DNA of 12,240 nucleotides from contig JALXCE010000294.1 in the NCBI GenBank assembly GCA_026991055.1, positions 1 to 12,240 on the forward strand, written 5' to 3'. Every line of letters starts with the position of its first letter. Position 1 is the stretch's first letter. The position numbers were made by a program, and so were the translations under genes. The stretch is from Caldifarciminota bacterium. GTDB lineage: Bacteria; Hydrothermota; Hydrothermia; B15-G9; WFZT01. Positions 1 through 7,027 of this stretch are shown here, piece after piece. Below the pieces are notes generated by a model. That model made no database searches. It was given only the letters and a program-made list of their open reading frames with translations, and was not told the DNA's origin.

Positions 1-815
1 TGGTTGTGACCGTTAAATACTACGGGAACGTGATACTGCGAGAGTATGCTGCACCAGGCATTCCTCACGCTATAGCTTGATCCGTGTCCACCCGCACTGT
101 AAGGGGGCCTGTGGAAGTAAACAATGATCCAGTTTGATGAATCCTGTGTAGCATTAATGAGTTCCTGAGTCAGAAAAGGTCTCTGAGCATACAGATTTGA
201 TTCTGTGTTTAGAGCAATGAAGTAAAGGTTGCCGTATTTAAAAGAGTAATACTCCTCGTTGCCGGGAAGGTAAAACAGGTCAAGGTAGTTTGAAATAGGT
301 GTGTCATGGTTACCTATGCAGGGCATTATTGGGGCATTGTGGAGCATTTCACCTTCTATATCGAAAAATGCGTACCAATCGCTCATGGAGCTACCGTCCG
401 GAACAAGGTCACCAGTATTAATAACAAATTGAGGGTCTTCCTGCGCTATGGCATGCACAACAGTGCGGTGAGGTGAGCCGTTGGAGCGGGTATCACCATA
501 AATCACAAAGTTTATGCTATCCGCACCTGTCGGGGCAGTGTGTAAGTGATAAACAGGAGTGGTGAAGCTGTTTCCAATTATTTTGTAGTAATACACGCTA
601 TTTGGGGTTAGTCCGGTAAGCTTGATGGAATGAATGCTTGTCTGGGTTGTATCAACGATAGTATCGGTTAGAGAGCCAATGCCATAAGCAACTACACTCG
701 ACTCTGCCTGGTATGTTCTCCAGTTAATTCTGATTGTGGTTGTGGTGGAATCATCCCAGTTCATATAGGGTCCAATTCTGAGTTGCGAAATTAAAAGTAA
801 AATCAAGAGTTTCAT
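1..815 (-). CDS. Exported purple-acid-phosphatase-like metallophosphoesterase (3' end outside window)
   Basis: Translating leftwards from the ATG at 815-813 gives 271 uninterrupted codons that run off the left edge, so the C-terminus is missing. A GGAGGTA ribosome binding site lies at 821-827. The first ~12 residues are hydrophobic (MKLLILLLISQL) and look like a short export signal. Residues ~15-95 resemble the fibronectin-III-like domain that precedes the catalytic domain in purple acid phosphatase relatives (NWRTYQAESSVVAYG, LTPNSVYYYKI). The calcineurin-like metallophosphatase motifs follow in order: GDTR (Asp108), GDLV (Asp136), GNHD (Asn169-His170), FHRPPYS (His235) and NGHNH at the edge (His270). 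These supply the metal ligands of the family, so a phosphomonoesterase or phosphodiesterase acting outside the cytoplasm is likely; the substrate cannot be read from the sequence. It is the next gene downstream of arsC, 181 bases away. The missing C-terminus could carry a sorting domain. Confidence 0.88.
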   Translation of the reverse strand, partial: MKLLILLLISQLRIGPYMNWDDSTTTTIRINWRTYQAESSVVAYGIGSLTDTIVDTTQTSIHSIKLTGLTPNSVYYYKIIGNSFTTPVYHLHTAPTGADSINFVIYGDTRSNGSPHRTVVHAIAQEDPQFVINTGDLVPDGSSMSDWYAFFDIEGEMLHNAPIMPCIGNHDTPISNYLDLFYLPGNEEYYSFKYGNLYFIALNTESNLYAQRPFLTQELINATQDSSNWIIVYFHRPPYSAGGHGSSYSVRNAWCSILSQYHVPVVFNGHN

Positions 816-820
816 AAAAG

Positions 821-827
821 TACCTCC
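821..827 (-). promoter_or_regulatory. Ribosome binding site of the metallophosphoesterase
   Basis: GGAGGTA read on the minus strand, five bases before the ATG at 815. It supports this start. No convincing promoter with both hexamers was found between 828 and 996, so transcription may come from its own weak promoter or from arsC. Confidence 0.7.
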
Positions 828-996
828 AGTTTCAAAAATCTTAAAGGTTAGAATAAGGGATGGCAATCAGAAGGTTTAACTTGATAGAGCCTAAAAAGCC
901 CATGCGTTTCAATCTTTCCCCGAAATCTCAAAATATAATCCCCACAACAGACAAAGCCTTTAGGTAGAGATAAAATGGGATTTCCCTTTTGATGAT

Positions 997-1413
997 TCAA
1001 ATTTTACAGTCAAACGCAGAGAATGTTTCAATGAGCCACTCTTTGATTTCGTCTCTTACCTCGCGGAATTTCTGTAGTGCCTCGTCTCCTTCATACTGTG
1101 ATGGGTCTTCGAAACCTTTGTGTAGGTATTTCCTGGCTCCTGGAAAAAATGGACAGCTTTCTTTTGCCTGGTCACAGACAGTTACAACGTAGTCAAATTC
1201 CCATCCCCTGAATTCTTCGACACTTTTAGAGCGATGGTGAGAGATATCTATTCCAATTTCTGCCATAACTTTTATAGCTAAGGGATTTACCCTTGTGGCC
1301 ACAGTTCCCGCAGAATAGCTCTCAAACTTATCGCCAAATAGTGCTTTCATCAGCCCCTCAGCCATCTGTGACCTCGCAGAATTATGAGTGCAGATAAAAA
1401 GAATCTTTCCCAT
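997..1413 (-). CDS. arsC: Arsenate reductase, thioredoxin-coupled LMW-PTP type (ArsC)
   Basis: This 138-residue cytoplasmic protein has the low-molecular-weight tyrosine phosphatase fold. The nucleophile loop CTHNSARSQ near the N-terminus gives Cys8 and Arg14 (CX5R). Two further cysteines, Cys80 and Cys87 in VTVCDQAKESCP, match the relay pair Cys82/Cys89 of the pI258 and B. subtilis arsenate reductases with a shift of two. The general-acid Asp is Asp103 in EDPSQ. The three-cysteine set separates it from ordinary LMW protein tyrosine phosphatases, which lack the relay cysteines. It should reduce arsenate to arsenite with thioredoxin as electron donor. No arsR, arsB or acr3 is visible beside it, so it is a solitary detoxification gene here. 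No Shine-Dalgarno sequence precedes the ATG. Weak hexamers (TTGAAA-N16-TACCAT) would place transcription start within a few bases of the ATG, so the message may be nearly leaderless. Confidence 0.9.
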   Translation of the reverse strand: MGKILFICTHNSARSQMAEGLMKALFGDKFESYSAGTVATRVNPLAIKVMAEIGIDISHHRSKSVEEFRGWEFDYVVTVCDQAKESCPFFPGARKYLHKGFEDPSQYEGDEALQKFREVRDEIKEWLIETFSAFDCKI

Positions 1414-1534
1414 GAGATTTTATGGTAAAGGCCCCAGCCGAAATTTCAAAGGAACATATTTCCAATTCGATGTAATTGCTGTTTGGTTTCCCCAGGTAAA
1501 ACTGATGGAAGGATTTTTTGCTACAATAATTTTT

Positions 1535-1622
1535 CCTCTCCCCGCATAAATACTTTGCGGGGGGCTCAGGTGGAGCGCTACGTCTTGAACTTTTATAAAA
1601 TTTTAAGCGGTATGCCCTCTCC
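1535..1622. repeat. Dispersed intergenic repeat, copy A
   Basis: This copy aligns with copy B (1769-1866) over nearly its full length with small indels. The shared order is: a GC hairpin around GCATAAAT..CTTTGCGGGG, a CAGRTGG..GCTAC block, an AT-rich near-palindrome beginning CTTGAA and ending AAG, then CGGWATGCCC and a CTCCC tract. The GC hairpin has 7-bp arms at 1540-1546 and 1556-1562. It has no T-run on either strand, so unlike copy B it is not a good terminator. It looks like a REP/MITE-like intergenic element; the family is unknown to me. Confidence 0.7.
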
Positions 1623-1626
1623 CTTG

Positions 1627-1655
1627 CCCTCCTCCGCGCAAAGCGCTGGGGAGGG
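1627..1655. repeat. Imperfect 13-bp inverted repeat
   Basis: Arms 1627-1639 and 1643-1655 flank an AAA loop (CCCTCC..GCGC / GCGC..GGAGGG) with one G-T wobble and one mismatch. It directly follows copy A and may be the part of the same element that copy B lacks. No U-tract follows on either strand. Confidence 0.6.
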
Positions 1656-1760
1656 ATGTGTTCTGATATTGCGGGGGTGAGAGGCAGCATCAAATTTTTA
1701 GCGTGGAAAAGACTAATTGAGTGAGCATTATGACCCTGTATTTCTATTTTTTGCCTTGCC

Positions 1761-1803
1761 AAAAAACTCCTCCCCCTGCATAAATTTTCTTTGCGGGGGG
1801 AGG
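1761..1803 (-). terminator. Rho-independent terminator of the tetR-exporter operon
   Basis: Read leftwards, a 12-bp stem (arms 1803-1792 and 1780-1769, one A-C mismatch on this strand) with an 11-base AT loop is followed by AG and six T residues (1766-1761). It lies 63 bases after the barrel-protein stop, and it is the GC hairpin of dispersed repeat copy B, so the repeat seems to have been co-opted as the terminator. Confidence 0.75.
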
Positions 1804-1866
1804 ATTCAGATGGGGGGCTACATCATCTTGAATTTTTTAAAAATTTCAAGCGGAATGCCCCCTCCC
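1769..1866. repeat. Dispersed intergenic repeat, copy B
   Basis: Second copy of the element at 1535-1622, in the same orientation. It begins with a longer GC stem and has an AT-rich near-palindrome at about 1827-1850 (CTTGAA..TTCAAG type). Its right end abuts the stop codon of the barrel gene at 1867, so it may have inserted exactly at the gene end. Confidence 0.7.
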
Positions 1867-3108
1867 TCAAAAACTGTACTTTATCTCCACAAAGGCAAGT
1901 TTGCCCAGATGTTTGCCCATCTCGCTGAAGGGGGATGAGCCTTTTCCACCACTTAAAAACAACCCCATCACGATGTTTACCGCATCAGCGGGAGAATAAA
2001 TTATCTTCGGAATGGTGAAATAATCATCGTCTGTGTAATCATAGATAATGGTTTGGTCTGCACTCCAGTTGCCCGAGGGTGAGTTATATCCAAGTGTCAG
2101 CGTTCCATAATAGATTTTCTCATGTGTCTGAAAGTTGAATTTCTCGGCAAACTTCAATAGCATCCCTGAGATAGGATCACCAAAGTCCGTGGAGTCCCTG
2201 AAATTTTTGATGTATTTGACTCCACCCTGGATGCCAAACTTTATCTTTTCGTCCAAGAATGTGCGATTGCCACCGGCAACCGCATAAAAATAAGAATTCT
2301 TCACCAGCGGGTCCTCACCATCCCTGTCCTTTGTGTCAAAATATGCCCCTTCTCCATGAATTTCCCAGCCACTCAACGTCGTCGAAAAATCGGCACCATA
2401 CATCTTTATCAGGTTATAAACAGGATAAATCGCAACACCAAGGGGAGGTGGAGGTGCGAGTACTTTTGATTCAAAATCAGGGTCTCTGTCGTAAATACTG
2501 AGGTAAGTTGCCGAGAATTCAAAGTTTGTCAGAAACCCATGTAACCTCAATCCATACTGGGTGTACTTTGCATCTTTCCCAGGCTTCACCGCTCTCGTGG
2601 GGTCAAATTCAATAACCACACCTGGTGTCTCAACTCGAAAAGCTGGCATGGGGTACTTATTGGGTGTAAAGGCAGGGAATAGATAGACAGAAAAGATGAA
2701 ATTGGAAAAATTAACATCAAGGTTGACCTCTTCAACCCCCTTTTTAAATTCCTCCATATCGGAGTGAAGAGTTGTGTAATCCCGCGGAGTGATCACGTCA
2801 GTGGGGTTGAGCCAGTCCGCTGTCCCAATACTCACGATCTTCTTACCAGCAGTCAAATCAAACATGCCCTTTTCTATTGAAAAGTATCCTTCTATGGGCT
2901 CCATGGTAAGCGTGTCTTTAATCCGATCATAGCCAAAGTCAAATGCTCCATACCCCTCTACGTTGCCACTCTGGAAGGAGACTTTCAGCTGCATTGACGT
3001 AGCAAGTTTTTCGTAAGTTTCGATGGTATCAATTCTTCCATACCCCTCAAACCTAAGGTACCCCCCAAGGGGGAAGTTTGCTATAAGCAAAAATGCTAAC
3101 AAATTCAT
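1867..3108 (-). CDS. Outer-membrane beta-barrel protein (DUF1302-like) of an RND/MMPL export operon
   Basis: This 413-residue protein starts with a short hydrophobic segment (MNLLAFLLIANFPLGG) that probably acts as a signal peptide, although it lacks the usual basic N-region. The rest alternates polar and hydrophobic residues with many Tyr, Phe and Gly, as in transmembrane beta-strands, and ends KYSF. A C-terminal Phe is typical of barrels assembled by the BAM complex. Residues ~87-113 (GKKIVSIGTADWLNPTDVITPRDY) resemble the conserved early-strand region of DUF1302-type barrels (W..NP.D..). Such barrels often sit beside MMPL exporters and LolA-like carriers, as here. It would form the outer-membrane end of the export route. 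The start is fixed by GGAGGGAG at 3113-3120, directly after the preceding gene's stop. Family assignment rests on context and one motif; barrel nature is more certain. Confidence 0.75.
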   Translation of the reverse strand: MNLLAFLLIANFPLGGYLRFEGYGRIDTIETYEKLATSMQLKVSFQSGNVEGYGAFDFGYDRIKDTLTMEPIEGYFSIEKGMFDLTAGKKIVSIGTADWLNPTDVITPRDYTTLHSDMEEFKKGVEEVNLDVNFSNFIFSVYLFPAFTPNKYPMPAFRVETPGVVIEFDPTRAVKPGKDAKYTQYGLRLHGFLTNFEFSATYLSIYDRDPDFESKVLAPPPPLGVAIYPVYNLIKMYGADFSTTLSGWEIHGEGAYFDTKDRDGEDPLVKNSYFYAVAGGNRTFLDEKIKFGIQGGVKYIKNFRDSTDFGDPISGMLLKFAEKFNFQTHEKIYYGTLTLGYNSPSGNWSADQTIIYDYTDDDYFTIPKIIYSPADAVNIVMGLFLSGGKGSSPFSEMGKHLGKLAFVEIKYSF

Positions 3109-3112
3109 TTTA

Positions 3113-3120
3113 CTCCCTCC
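3113..3120 (-). promoter_or_regulatory. Ribosome binding site of the barrel gene
   Basis: GGAGGGAG follows immediately after the TAG of the LolA-like gene and sits four bases before the ATG at 3108. The 12-base gap between genes and this site support operon translation. Confidence 0.75.
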
Positions 3121-3888
3121 CTATCTCAGCGCGCTCAAAGAAAACATCCTGTCAGGAATCCCGATGTTTACTTCAATCTTTTCAAATTTCATCACGGATT
3201 TCCTCTTCGTGTGGAGTTTGGTCGCTGTCATCTCCGTCTCAAACCAGATACCCTCAATTTTTTCCATTTTATTTGTCTCGATCCTTTTGAAAAGCTCACC
3301 GCTGCGATCATAGCAGTCGGTTCTTACGACCATGAAGTTATCCTTCCTCACCCATTTGACCATTTTTGAGTAGCCGGACTTCTTCACAACTTTCTTATTT
3401 TTCGCTGTGGCCTCAATCACCCAGCAGGGGTTGTCGTTATAGTCTTCTTCTCTGACAAGTTTGTAATTCCAGTCCTCGTATTCTCCACCACCGATGTCGT
3501 AATTTGAGAAATCAGAGCCCATAAATGGGCCTGCCTTGCCAGATGCTGCTATTCTTTTTGCCTTTCTTATTGCAGGAATGTAAATCCACATGTCGTCTTC
3601 GCGGTTCTTGTGCTCGTGGAGCAGGAATTTGGTGCCCTTTATGTCCGCTGGCTCGAGGAAGAGAATCAGCATCTTCGTTTCATCAGTTTTGGGATTGGTT
3701 TTGGACCAGCTTTCCATCTTTCTGATCCTTCTCTGGCCGGAGGGGCTGATGATTTCAAGTGTCATAAACGCGTGCATGTCCTTCCATTTTGGTCTGTGAT
3801 GCACTCTCCACATAATATCCGATGCCTTCTGGCCAAAAAGCATGGACGCAAACAAAATTCCTGGTATTACAAGGTTTCTAACCTTCAT
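3121..3888 (-). CDS. Periplasmic LolA-like outer-membrane lipoprotein-sorting protein
   Basis: The 255-residue product begins MKVRNLVIPGILFASMLFG, a clear signal peptide. The mature part matches the LolA_like group of sorting proteins found beside RND/MMPL exporters: FLEPADIKGTKFLL, WIYIPAIRKAKRI, then GPFMGSDFSNYDIGG, and a C-terminal IPDRMFSLSALR. These proteins have an open beta-sheet half-barrel that holds a hydrophobic ligand, so it probably carries lipid or another hydrophobic substrate across the periplasm between the exporter and the outer-membrane barrel. I chose the ATG at 3888 over an in-frame TTG at 3903 because GGAGGTG (3895-3901) lies six bases before the ATG. The gene overlaps the exporter gene by 11 bases, and its ribosome binding site lies inside exporter coding sequence, which suggests translational coupling. 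It is not the housekeeping LolA; no lipoprotein is encoded here. Confidence 0.85.
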   Translation of the reverse strand: MKVRNLVIPGILFASMLFGQKASDIMWRVHHRPKWKDMHAFMTLEIISPSGQRRIRKMESWSKTNPKTDETKMLILFLEPADIKGTKFLLHEHKNREDDMWIYIPAIRKAKRIAASGKAGPFMGSDFSNYDIGGGEYEDWNYKLVREEDYNDNPCWVIEATAKNKKVVKKSGYSKMVKWVRKDNFMVVRTDCYDRSGELFKRIETNKMEKIEGIWFETEMTATKLHTKRKSVMKFEKIEVNIGIPDRMFSLSALR

Positions 3889-6157
3889 GGCTTTCACCTC
3901 CAAAGCCTGGTTTTAAGATGTTTACAACTGCAGGCAAAATTACAAGTGCTCCTATGGCACTTAAAATCATTGTTATTGCCACAAGGAGACCAAGCCTTTT
4001 TATTCCAATGAAAACCGATAATGTGAGCACAAGGAAACCAAGTGTGACCGAAAGTGCGTTGTAAATAATGGCCTTACCCACTGTGGCAGTGGAGCGCTCG
4101 ATGGCAACAGAAGTATCACGGGTTTCCGGATAGAATATGCGATAACGGTTGATGTAGTGCACAGCATAATCAATGCCGATCCCAATTGCAATGGATGCCA
4201 CGATAGCAGTTGCATGGGTAAGGGAAATTCCGGCAAATCCCATGATTCCAAAGTTGAGGATAACAACCACAAAGAGTGGGATGATGGAGAGAATACCGGC
4301 CTTAAACGACCTCAATACAATGGCTGTAATGATCAAAACAAGGATAAAGGCAGAAATTACACTGGCTATCTGCCCCTTTACTACAAGGGCATCCATGAGG
4401 ATGAAGAGCCGTGATAATCCGGTTACCGTGGCTTTTATCCCTGTGCCCTTTAATTTCTCCTCCTTATATTTGTCAATTGCTGCGACAATCTTTTTGAGCT
4501 CTCCCGTGTCGGAAGTTTTGATAAAAATGGTCATGTTGAGCACGTTGTAATCAGGGTTCACAAGGGCATCAAAGTCTGAAGGGTCACCTGACATGCTGTA
4601 GAGAAAGATTTCCTGTGAAACGAGCTCGCGGGAGTCCGGGATTTTGTAATATTCGGGCTTGTCGGCAAACAACCCCTGATTCAGACGTTTAATCATGTCA
4701 GTCAGAGACATTGCCCCACCGACGTAGGGAAGTTTTTTAACATACTGCTCGAATTCGTCAACAATTCTCAGATTTTTCGGGTTTTTGAAGGCTCCTTTTC
4801 CTTTTGCCTCAAAGATAATGTTTAACGGTGTGGTGCCCACAAATTCACGATTAATCCATTCATCTGCGATACGGATGGGGCTGTCTTTGGGGAAATTTTT
4901 TATCTCGTTGGATTCACTCTTGATTTTGGGAATGCCGATGGCCCCGACAAACATTAGAATTATTGAAATTGCGATGATGAGTTTATCCCTCTTGGTGGTG
5001 AATCTCCCGAGTCTTTTCAGGATCTCGCTTTCGGGGCTTTGAGTGGGCTTGACTTTTGGTTTCTTTAAAATAGCAAGAAAGGCTGGAACCATGAAAATGG
5101 AGATGAAAAGCACGATAAATACACCGATTCCGTTCATGAGGCCGAAGGTTCGGATGGTTTTAATCTGCGAAGTTACAAGGGAAATGAAACCAGCCACCGT
5201 GGTCAATCCGGCAATGATAACGGCATTACCCCGCTTGATGAAAACATTATAGACGGCCTCTTTTCGGTCGTATCCAGCGAGAATTTCCTCGTTGAATTGG
5301 TGGATGAGATGGATTCCGTAGGCTGTTCCAATGGCAACAAGTAGCATGGGCAGAAGGGATGTCTCAAGACTCAGGGGGATGCCAAGCAGACCCTGCAGGC
5401 CCATTACCCATGTCGATGCGAGCAAAACAGTGAGAACGGGCAGGAAAACCCCTCTAAGAGAGCGGAAGCTGAAGAATAGGACCACCATTGCGACAAGAAT
5501 GGAGATGGGGAATAGCTTTCTGATATCTCCTGTCACATGCTCGGCTATCATTGCCTCCACAACAGGTTTGCCCGAAATATAAAATTTTTCCGGTCCCTCG
5601 TAGGGTTTGACTATCTTTTGAATCCTTTTATAGATTGCCAGAACCTCATCCTGCGATAGGCTGTCTTTGAGAATTACCAGAATAGCCGTTGAATGTCCGC
5701 TCTTGCCGATGAGCATTCCCTCATACATGACGTCGTGATCAACCAATTGAGCCACTCTCCGGCAATCTTCCGGGGTAGAGGGTCGATCTTCCATCAAAGG
5801 TATTACTTCAAATCCCTCTTCTGTTCCCTTAATTTTTGAAGCCGTGGCAAAGGATAGGACCTTTTTAACCCCTTTTAGAGACTCGAGGGTGTCGGAAAGG
5901 TCCCAGATTTTCTGGAGAGTCCGGAGGGAATAGATACTGTCGGATTCGATTCCGATAAACACAACGTCCCTTGATGGAAAAAGCTCCTTCATCCTGTTGT
6001 AGGCCTGCACCTCGGGATAGTGAGAGGGTAGTCCTGCTTCCATTCGGGTCTCTACCCTTATATTTTTCATAAAATAGCCAAGAAACAGGGTTATAACAAG
6101 CAAGCCCAGAAGGGTCCACCAGGGATGATTTGAAACAAATTTACCGAGTTTTTTCAT
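3878..6157 (-). CDS. RND-superfamily exporter, MMPL type
   Basis: This 759-residue inner-membrane protein has the two-repeat RND layout. TM1 is at ~13-30, followed by a large periplasmic loop to ~213 and a hydrophobic bundle at ~217-363. A second TM1-equivalent is at ~391-409, with another periplasmic domain to ~590 and a bundle at ~595-748. TM4 of the second half carries the proton-relay motif GIGIDYAVHYINRY (Asp663-Tyr664). The matching place in the first half reads IGTAYGIHLIHQF, with Tyr280 but no Asp, so only one half appears to carry the relay acid. MMPL proteins use the proton gradient to move lipids and other hydrophobic molecules. The neighbours (LolA-like carrier and barrel) fit an inner-to-outer membrane chain related to COG1033 or hopanoid-transport systems. 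A GGAGGAT site overlaps the end of tetR, two bases of gap separate the genes, and control by the TetR protein is likely. The substrate is unknown. Confidence 0.9.
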   Translation of the reverse strand: MKKLGKFVSNHPWWTLLGLLVITLFLGYFMKNIRVETRMEAGLPSHYPEVQAYNRMKELFPSRDVVFIGIESDSIYSLRTLQKIWDLSDTLESLKGVKKVLSFATASKIKGTEEGFEVIPLMEDRPSTPEDCRRVAQLVDHDVMYEGMLIGKSGHSTAILVILKDSLSQDEVLAIYKRIQKIVKPYEGPEKFYISGKPVVEAMIAEHVTGDIRKLFPISILVAMVVLFFSFRSLRGVFLPVLTVLLASTWVMGLQGLLGIPLSLETSLLPMLLVAIGTAYGIHLIHQFNEEILAGYDRKEAVYNVFIKRGNAVIIAGLTTVAGFISLVTSQIKTIRTFGLMNGIGVFIVLFISIFMVPAFLAILKKPKVKPTQSPESEILKRLGRFTTKRDKLIIAISIILMFVGAIGIPKIKSESNEIKNFPKDSPIRIADEWINREFVGTTPLNIIFEAKGKGAFKNPKNLRIVDEFEQYVKKLPYVGGAMSLTDMIKRLNQGLFADKPEYYKIPDSRELVSQEIFLYSMSGDPSDFDALVNPDYNVLNMTIFIKTSDTGELKKIVAAIDKYKEEKLKGTGIKATVTGLSRLFILMDALVVKGQIASVISAFILVLIITAIVLRSFKAGILSIIPLFVVVILNFGIMGFAGISLTHATAIVASIAIGIGIDYAVHYINRYRIFYPETRDTSVAIERSTATVGKAIIYNALSVTLGFLVLTLSVFIGIKRLGLLVAITMILSAIGALVILPAVVNILKPGFGGESHEG
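3895..3901 (-). promoter_or_regulatory. Ribosome binding site fixing the LolA-like start
   Basis: GGAGGTG, six bases before the ATG at 3888, inside the last codons of the exporter gene. It argues against the upstream TTG start, which would lie on top of it. Confidence 0.75.
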
Positions 6158-6159
6158 AT

Positions 6160-6789
6160 TTATCCTCCACGTTTTATTCCGTATAGAAAAATTTCAATGG
6201 TGAGGTTTTTTAATTTTTCGAGGTCCTTGATGCCGGGTTTCATAATAAGCAATCCATGCATGAGCCCGGCAAGTGAGAAAATTAAATCTTCTGTGTCAAT
6301 GTCTTTGAAAGTGCCCTCCTGTTTCCCCTTCTCGAAAATCTCCTGCAGAATTTCCATCTCCTGGTAGTGGGTTGATACGAATTTATCTCTGTTTTCAGGT
6401 GAGATTTTGCCAAGAACATACCCACTGTAGATGGAGTTCAGGAGCTTAAAAAATTTGATATTTTTGGCATAAAAGTCATACTCGGTTTCAATGAAAGAGA
6501 TTAGCTGTTTTTCCGGTGGGTCATCTGGGTCTATATTTTTTCTAAGTTTCTCGTTGAGCTTTGACATACCGTCTCTAAGCACGGAGACGAAAATATCTTC
6601 TTTGGAATCGAAGTAGAAATAGAGGAGTCCCTTTGAAAGTCGAGCAGCATCAGCTATTTCATCGGTGGTTGTATCCTCAAATCCTTTCTCAGAGAAGAGC
6701 TCGAGAGCGGCCTTGATAATGGCCCTAATCCTTCTCTGTCTTTCCTTTTCTCTTCTTTTGCTTGACTTTGTAGTCAAATTTCGACTCAT
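6160..6789 (-). CDS. TetR-family transcriptional repressor of the export operon
   Basis: The 209-residue protein has a basic N-terminus (~1-20) and then the TetR DNA-binding domain at ~21-67 (AALELFSEKGFEDTTTDEIADAARLSKGLLYFYFDSKEDIF), which includes the helix-turn-helix and the family's closing YFxSKEDIF segment. The remainder is helical ligand-binding and dimerisation domain with no recognisable ligand signature. It is the first gene of the operon with the exporter, carrier and barrel. Two tandem palindromes at its own start (6762-6777 and 6781-6796) are the obvious operators, so it should repress itself and the whole operon until a ligand, probably an export substrate, releases it. The ATG at 6789 has no Shine-Dalgarno sequence, but the predicted transcription start falls exactly on its A, which supports a leaderless message. 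Confidence 0.9.
   Translation of the reverse strand: MSRNLTTKSSKRREKERQRRIRAIIKAALELFSEKGFEDTTTDEIADAARLSKGLLYFYFDSKEDIFVSVLRDGMSKLNEKLRKNIDPDDPPEKQLISFIETEYDFYAKNIKFFKLLNSIYSGYVLGKISPENRDKFVSTHYQEMEILQEIFEKGKQEGTFKDIDTEDLIFSLAGLMHGLLIMKPGIKDLEKLKNLTIEIFLYGIKRGG
6762..6777. promoter_or_regulatory. Probable TetR operator 1 (inside tetR codons 5-10)
   Basis: Perfect inverted repeat TTGACT-N4-AGTCAA. Its centre is 19 bp from the centre of operator 2, about two helical turns, so two repressor dimers could bind the same DNA face. Seen directly; binding is inferred. Confidence 0.7.
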
Positions 6790-6796
6790 AAGTCAA
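6781..6796. promoter_or_regulatory. Probable TetR operator 2 (over the transcription and translation start)
   Basis: The same 16-bp palindrome with one mismatch (TCGACT-N4-AGTCAA). It touches the -10 hexamer and covers the predicted +1 and the tetR ATG, the position expected for steric repression. Confidence 0.7.
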
Positions 6797-6824
6797 TTAT
6801 AAAAAGCTGATGAATACTTGTCAA
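6796..6824 (-). promoter_or_regulatory. Consensus sigma-70 promoter of the tetR-exporter operon
   Basis: On the minus strand TTGACA (6824-6819), a 17-base spacer and TATAAT (6801-6796) match the housekeeping consensus at all 12 positions. The expected +1, seven bases after the -10, is 6789, which is the A of the tetR ATG, so the message is predicted to be leaderless. A consensus promoter this strong needs repression, in keeping with the adjacent palindromes. Confidence 0.85.
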
Positions 6825-7012
6825 GAGGGTTTTATTTGCCGGAAAAATGCCAGAAAAATTTTTAAAGTCAATACGAGTTTAGGCTGGGAATGCGTTGATT
6901 TTTCTGCTAAAAAGGTATTTCTGGGATTTTTAAGTGTTACGGTAGCTAAGGTTCCCGGCAATCTGGTGAAATTCCTCGATGGTGGTTTTAATATATTGTT
7001 TAATAACCCCAT
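6825..7012. other. Leader region between tetR promoter and the DapA-family gene
   Basis: This divergent intergenic stretch must hold the promoter for the gene at 7028, but I found only weak hexamers (for example TTGATT at 6895 with a poorly spaced TATTTC at 6916). I recognise no riboswitch class in it. A 73-codon open frame crosses it but overlaps the tetR promoter and has no ribosome binding site. Confidence 0.4.
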
Positions 7013-7020
7013 AGGAGGTG
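7013..7020 (+). promoter_or_regulatory. Ribosome binding site of the DapA-family gene
   Basis: AGGAGGTG lies seven bases before the ATG at 7028. A nearer ATG at 7023 reads ATG-TTA-TGA and stops at once, so 7028 is the true start. Confidence 0.8.
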
Positions 7021-7027
7021 TTATGTT

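Larger units (their letters stand above)
1414..1760. other. Gene-free, repeat- and hairpin-rich intergenic stretch
   Basis: No credible gene lies between arsC and the barrel-protein operon. The open frames here are created by the GC-rich repeats and show no family resemblance. The stretch holds dispersed repeat copy A (1535-1622), a long imperfect hairpin (1627-1655), and AT-rich spacer. The repeats explain most of its structure. Confidence 0.7.

Noticed and set aside
1382..1762. 126-codon leftward frame overlapping the arsC start
   Set aside because: Composition is dictated by repeat copy A and the hairpin, it overlaps a well-supported gene, has no ribosome binding site and no recognisable domain.
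3901..3903. TTG start for the LolA-like gene
   Set aside because: It coincides with the GGAGGTG ribosome binding site that serves the ATG at 3888.
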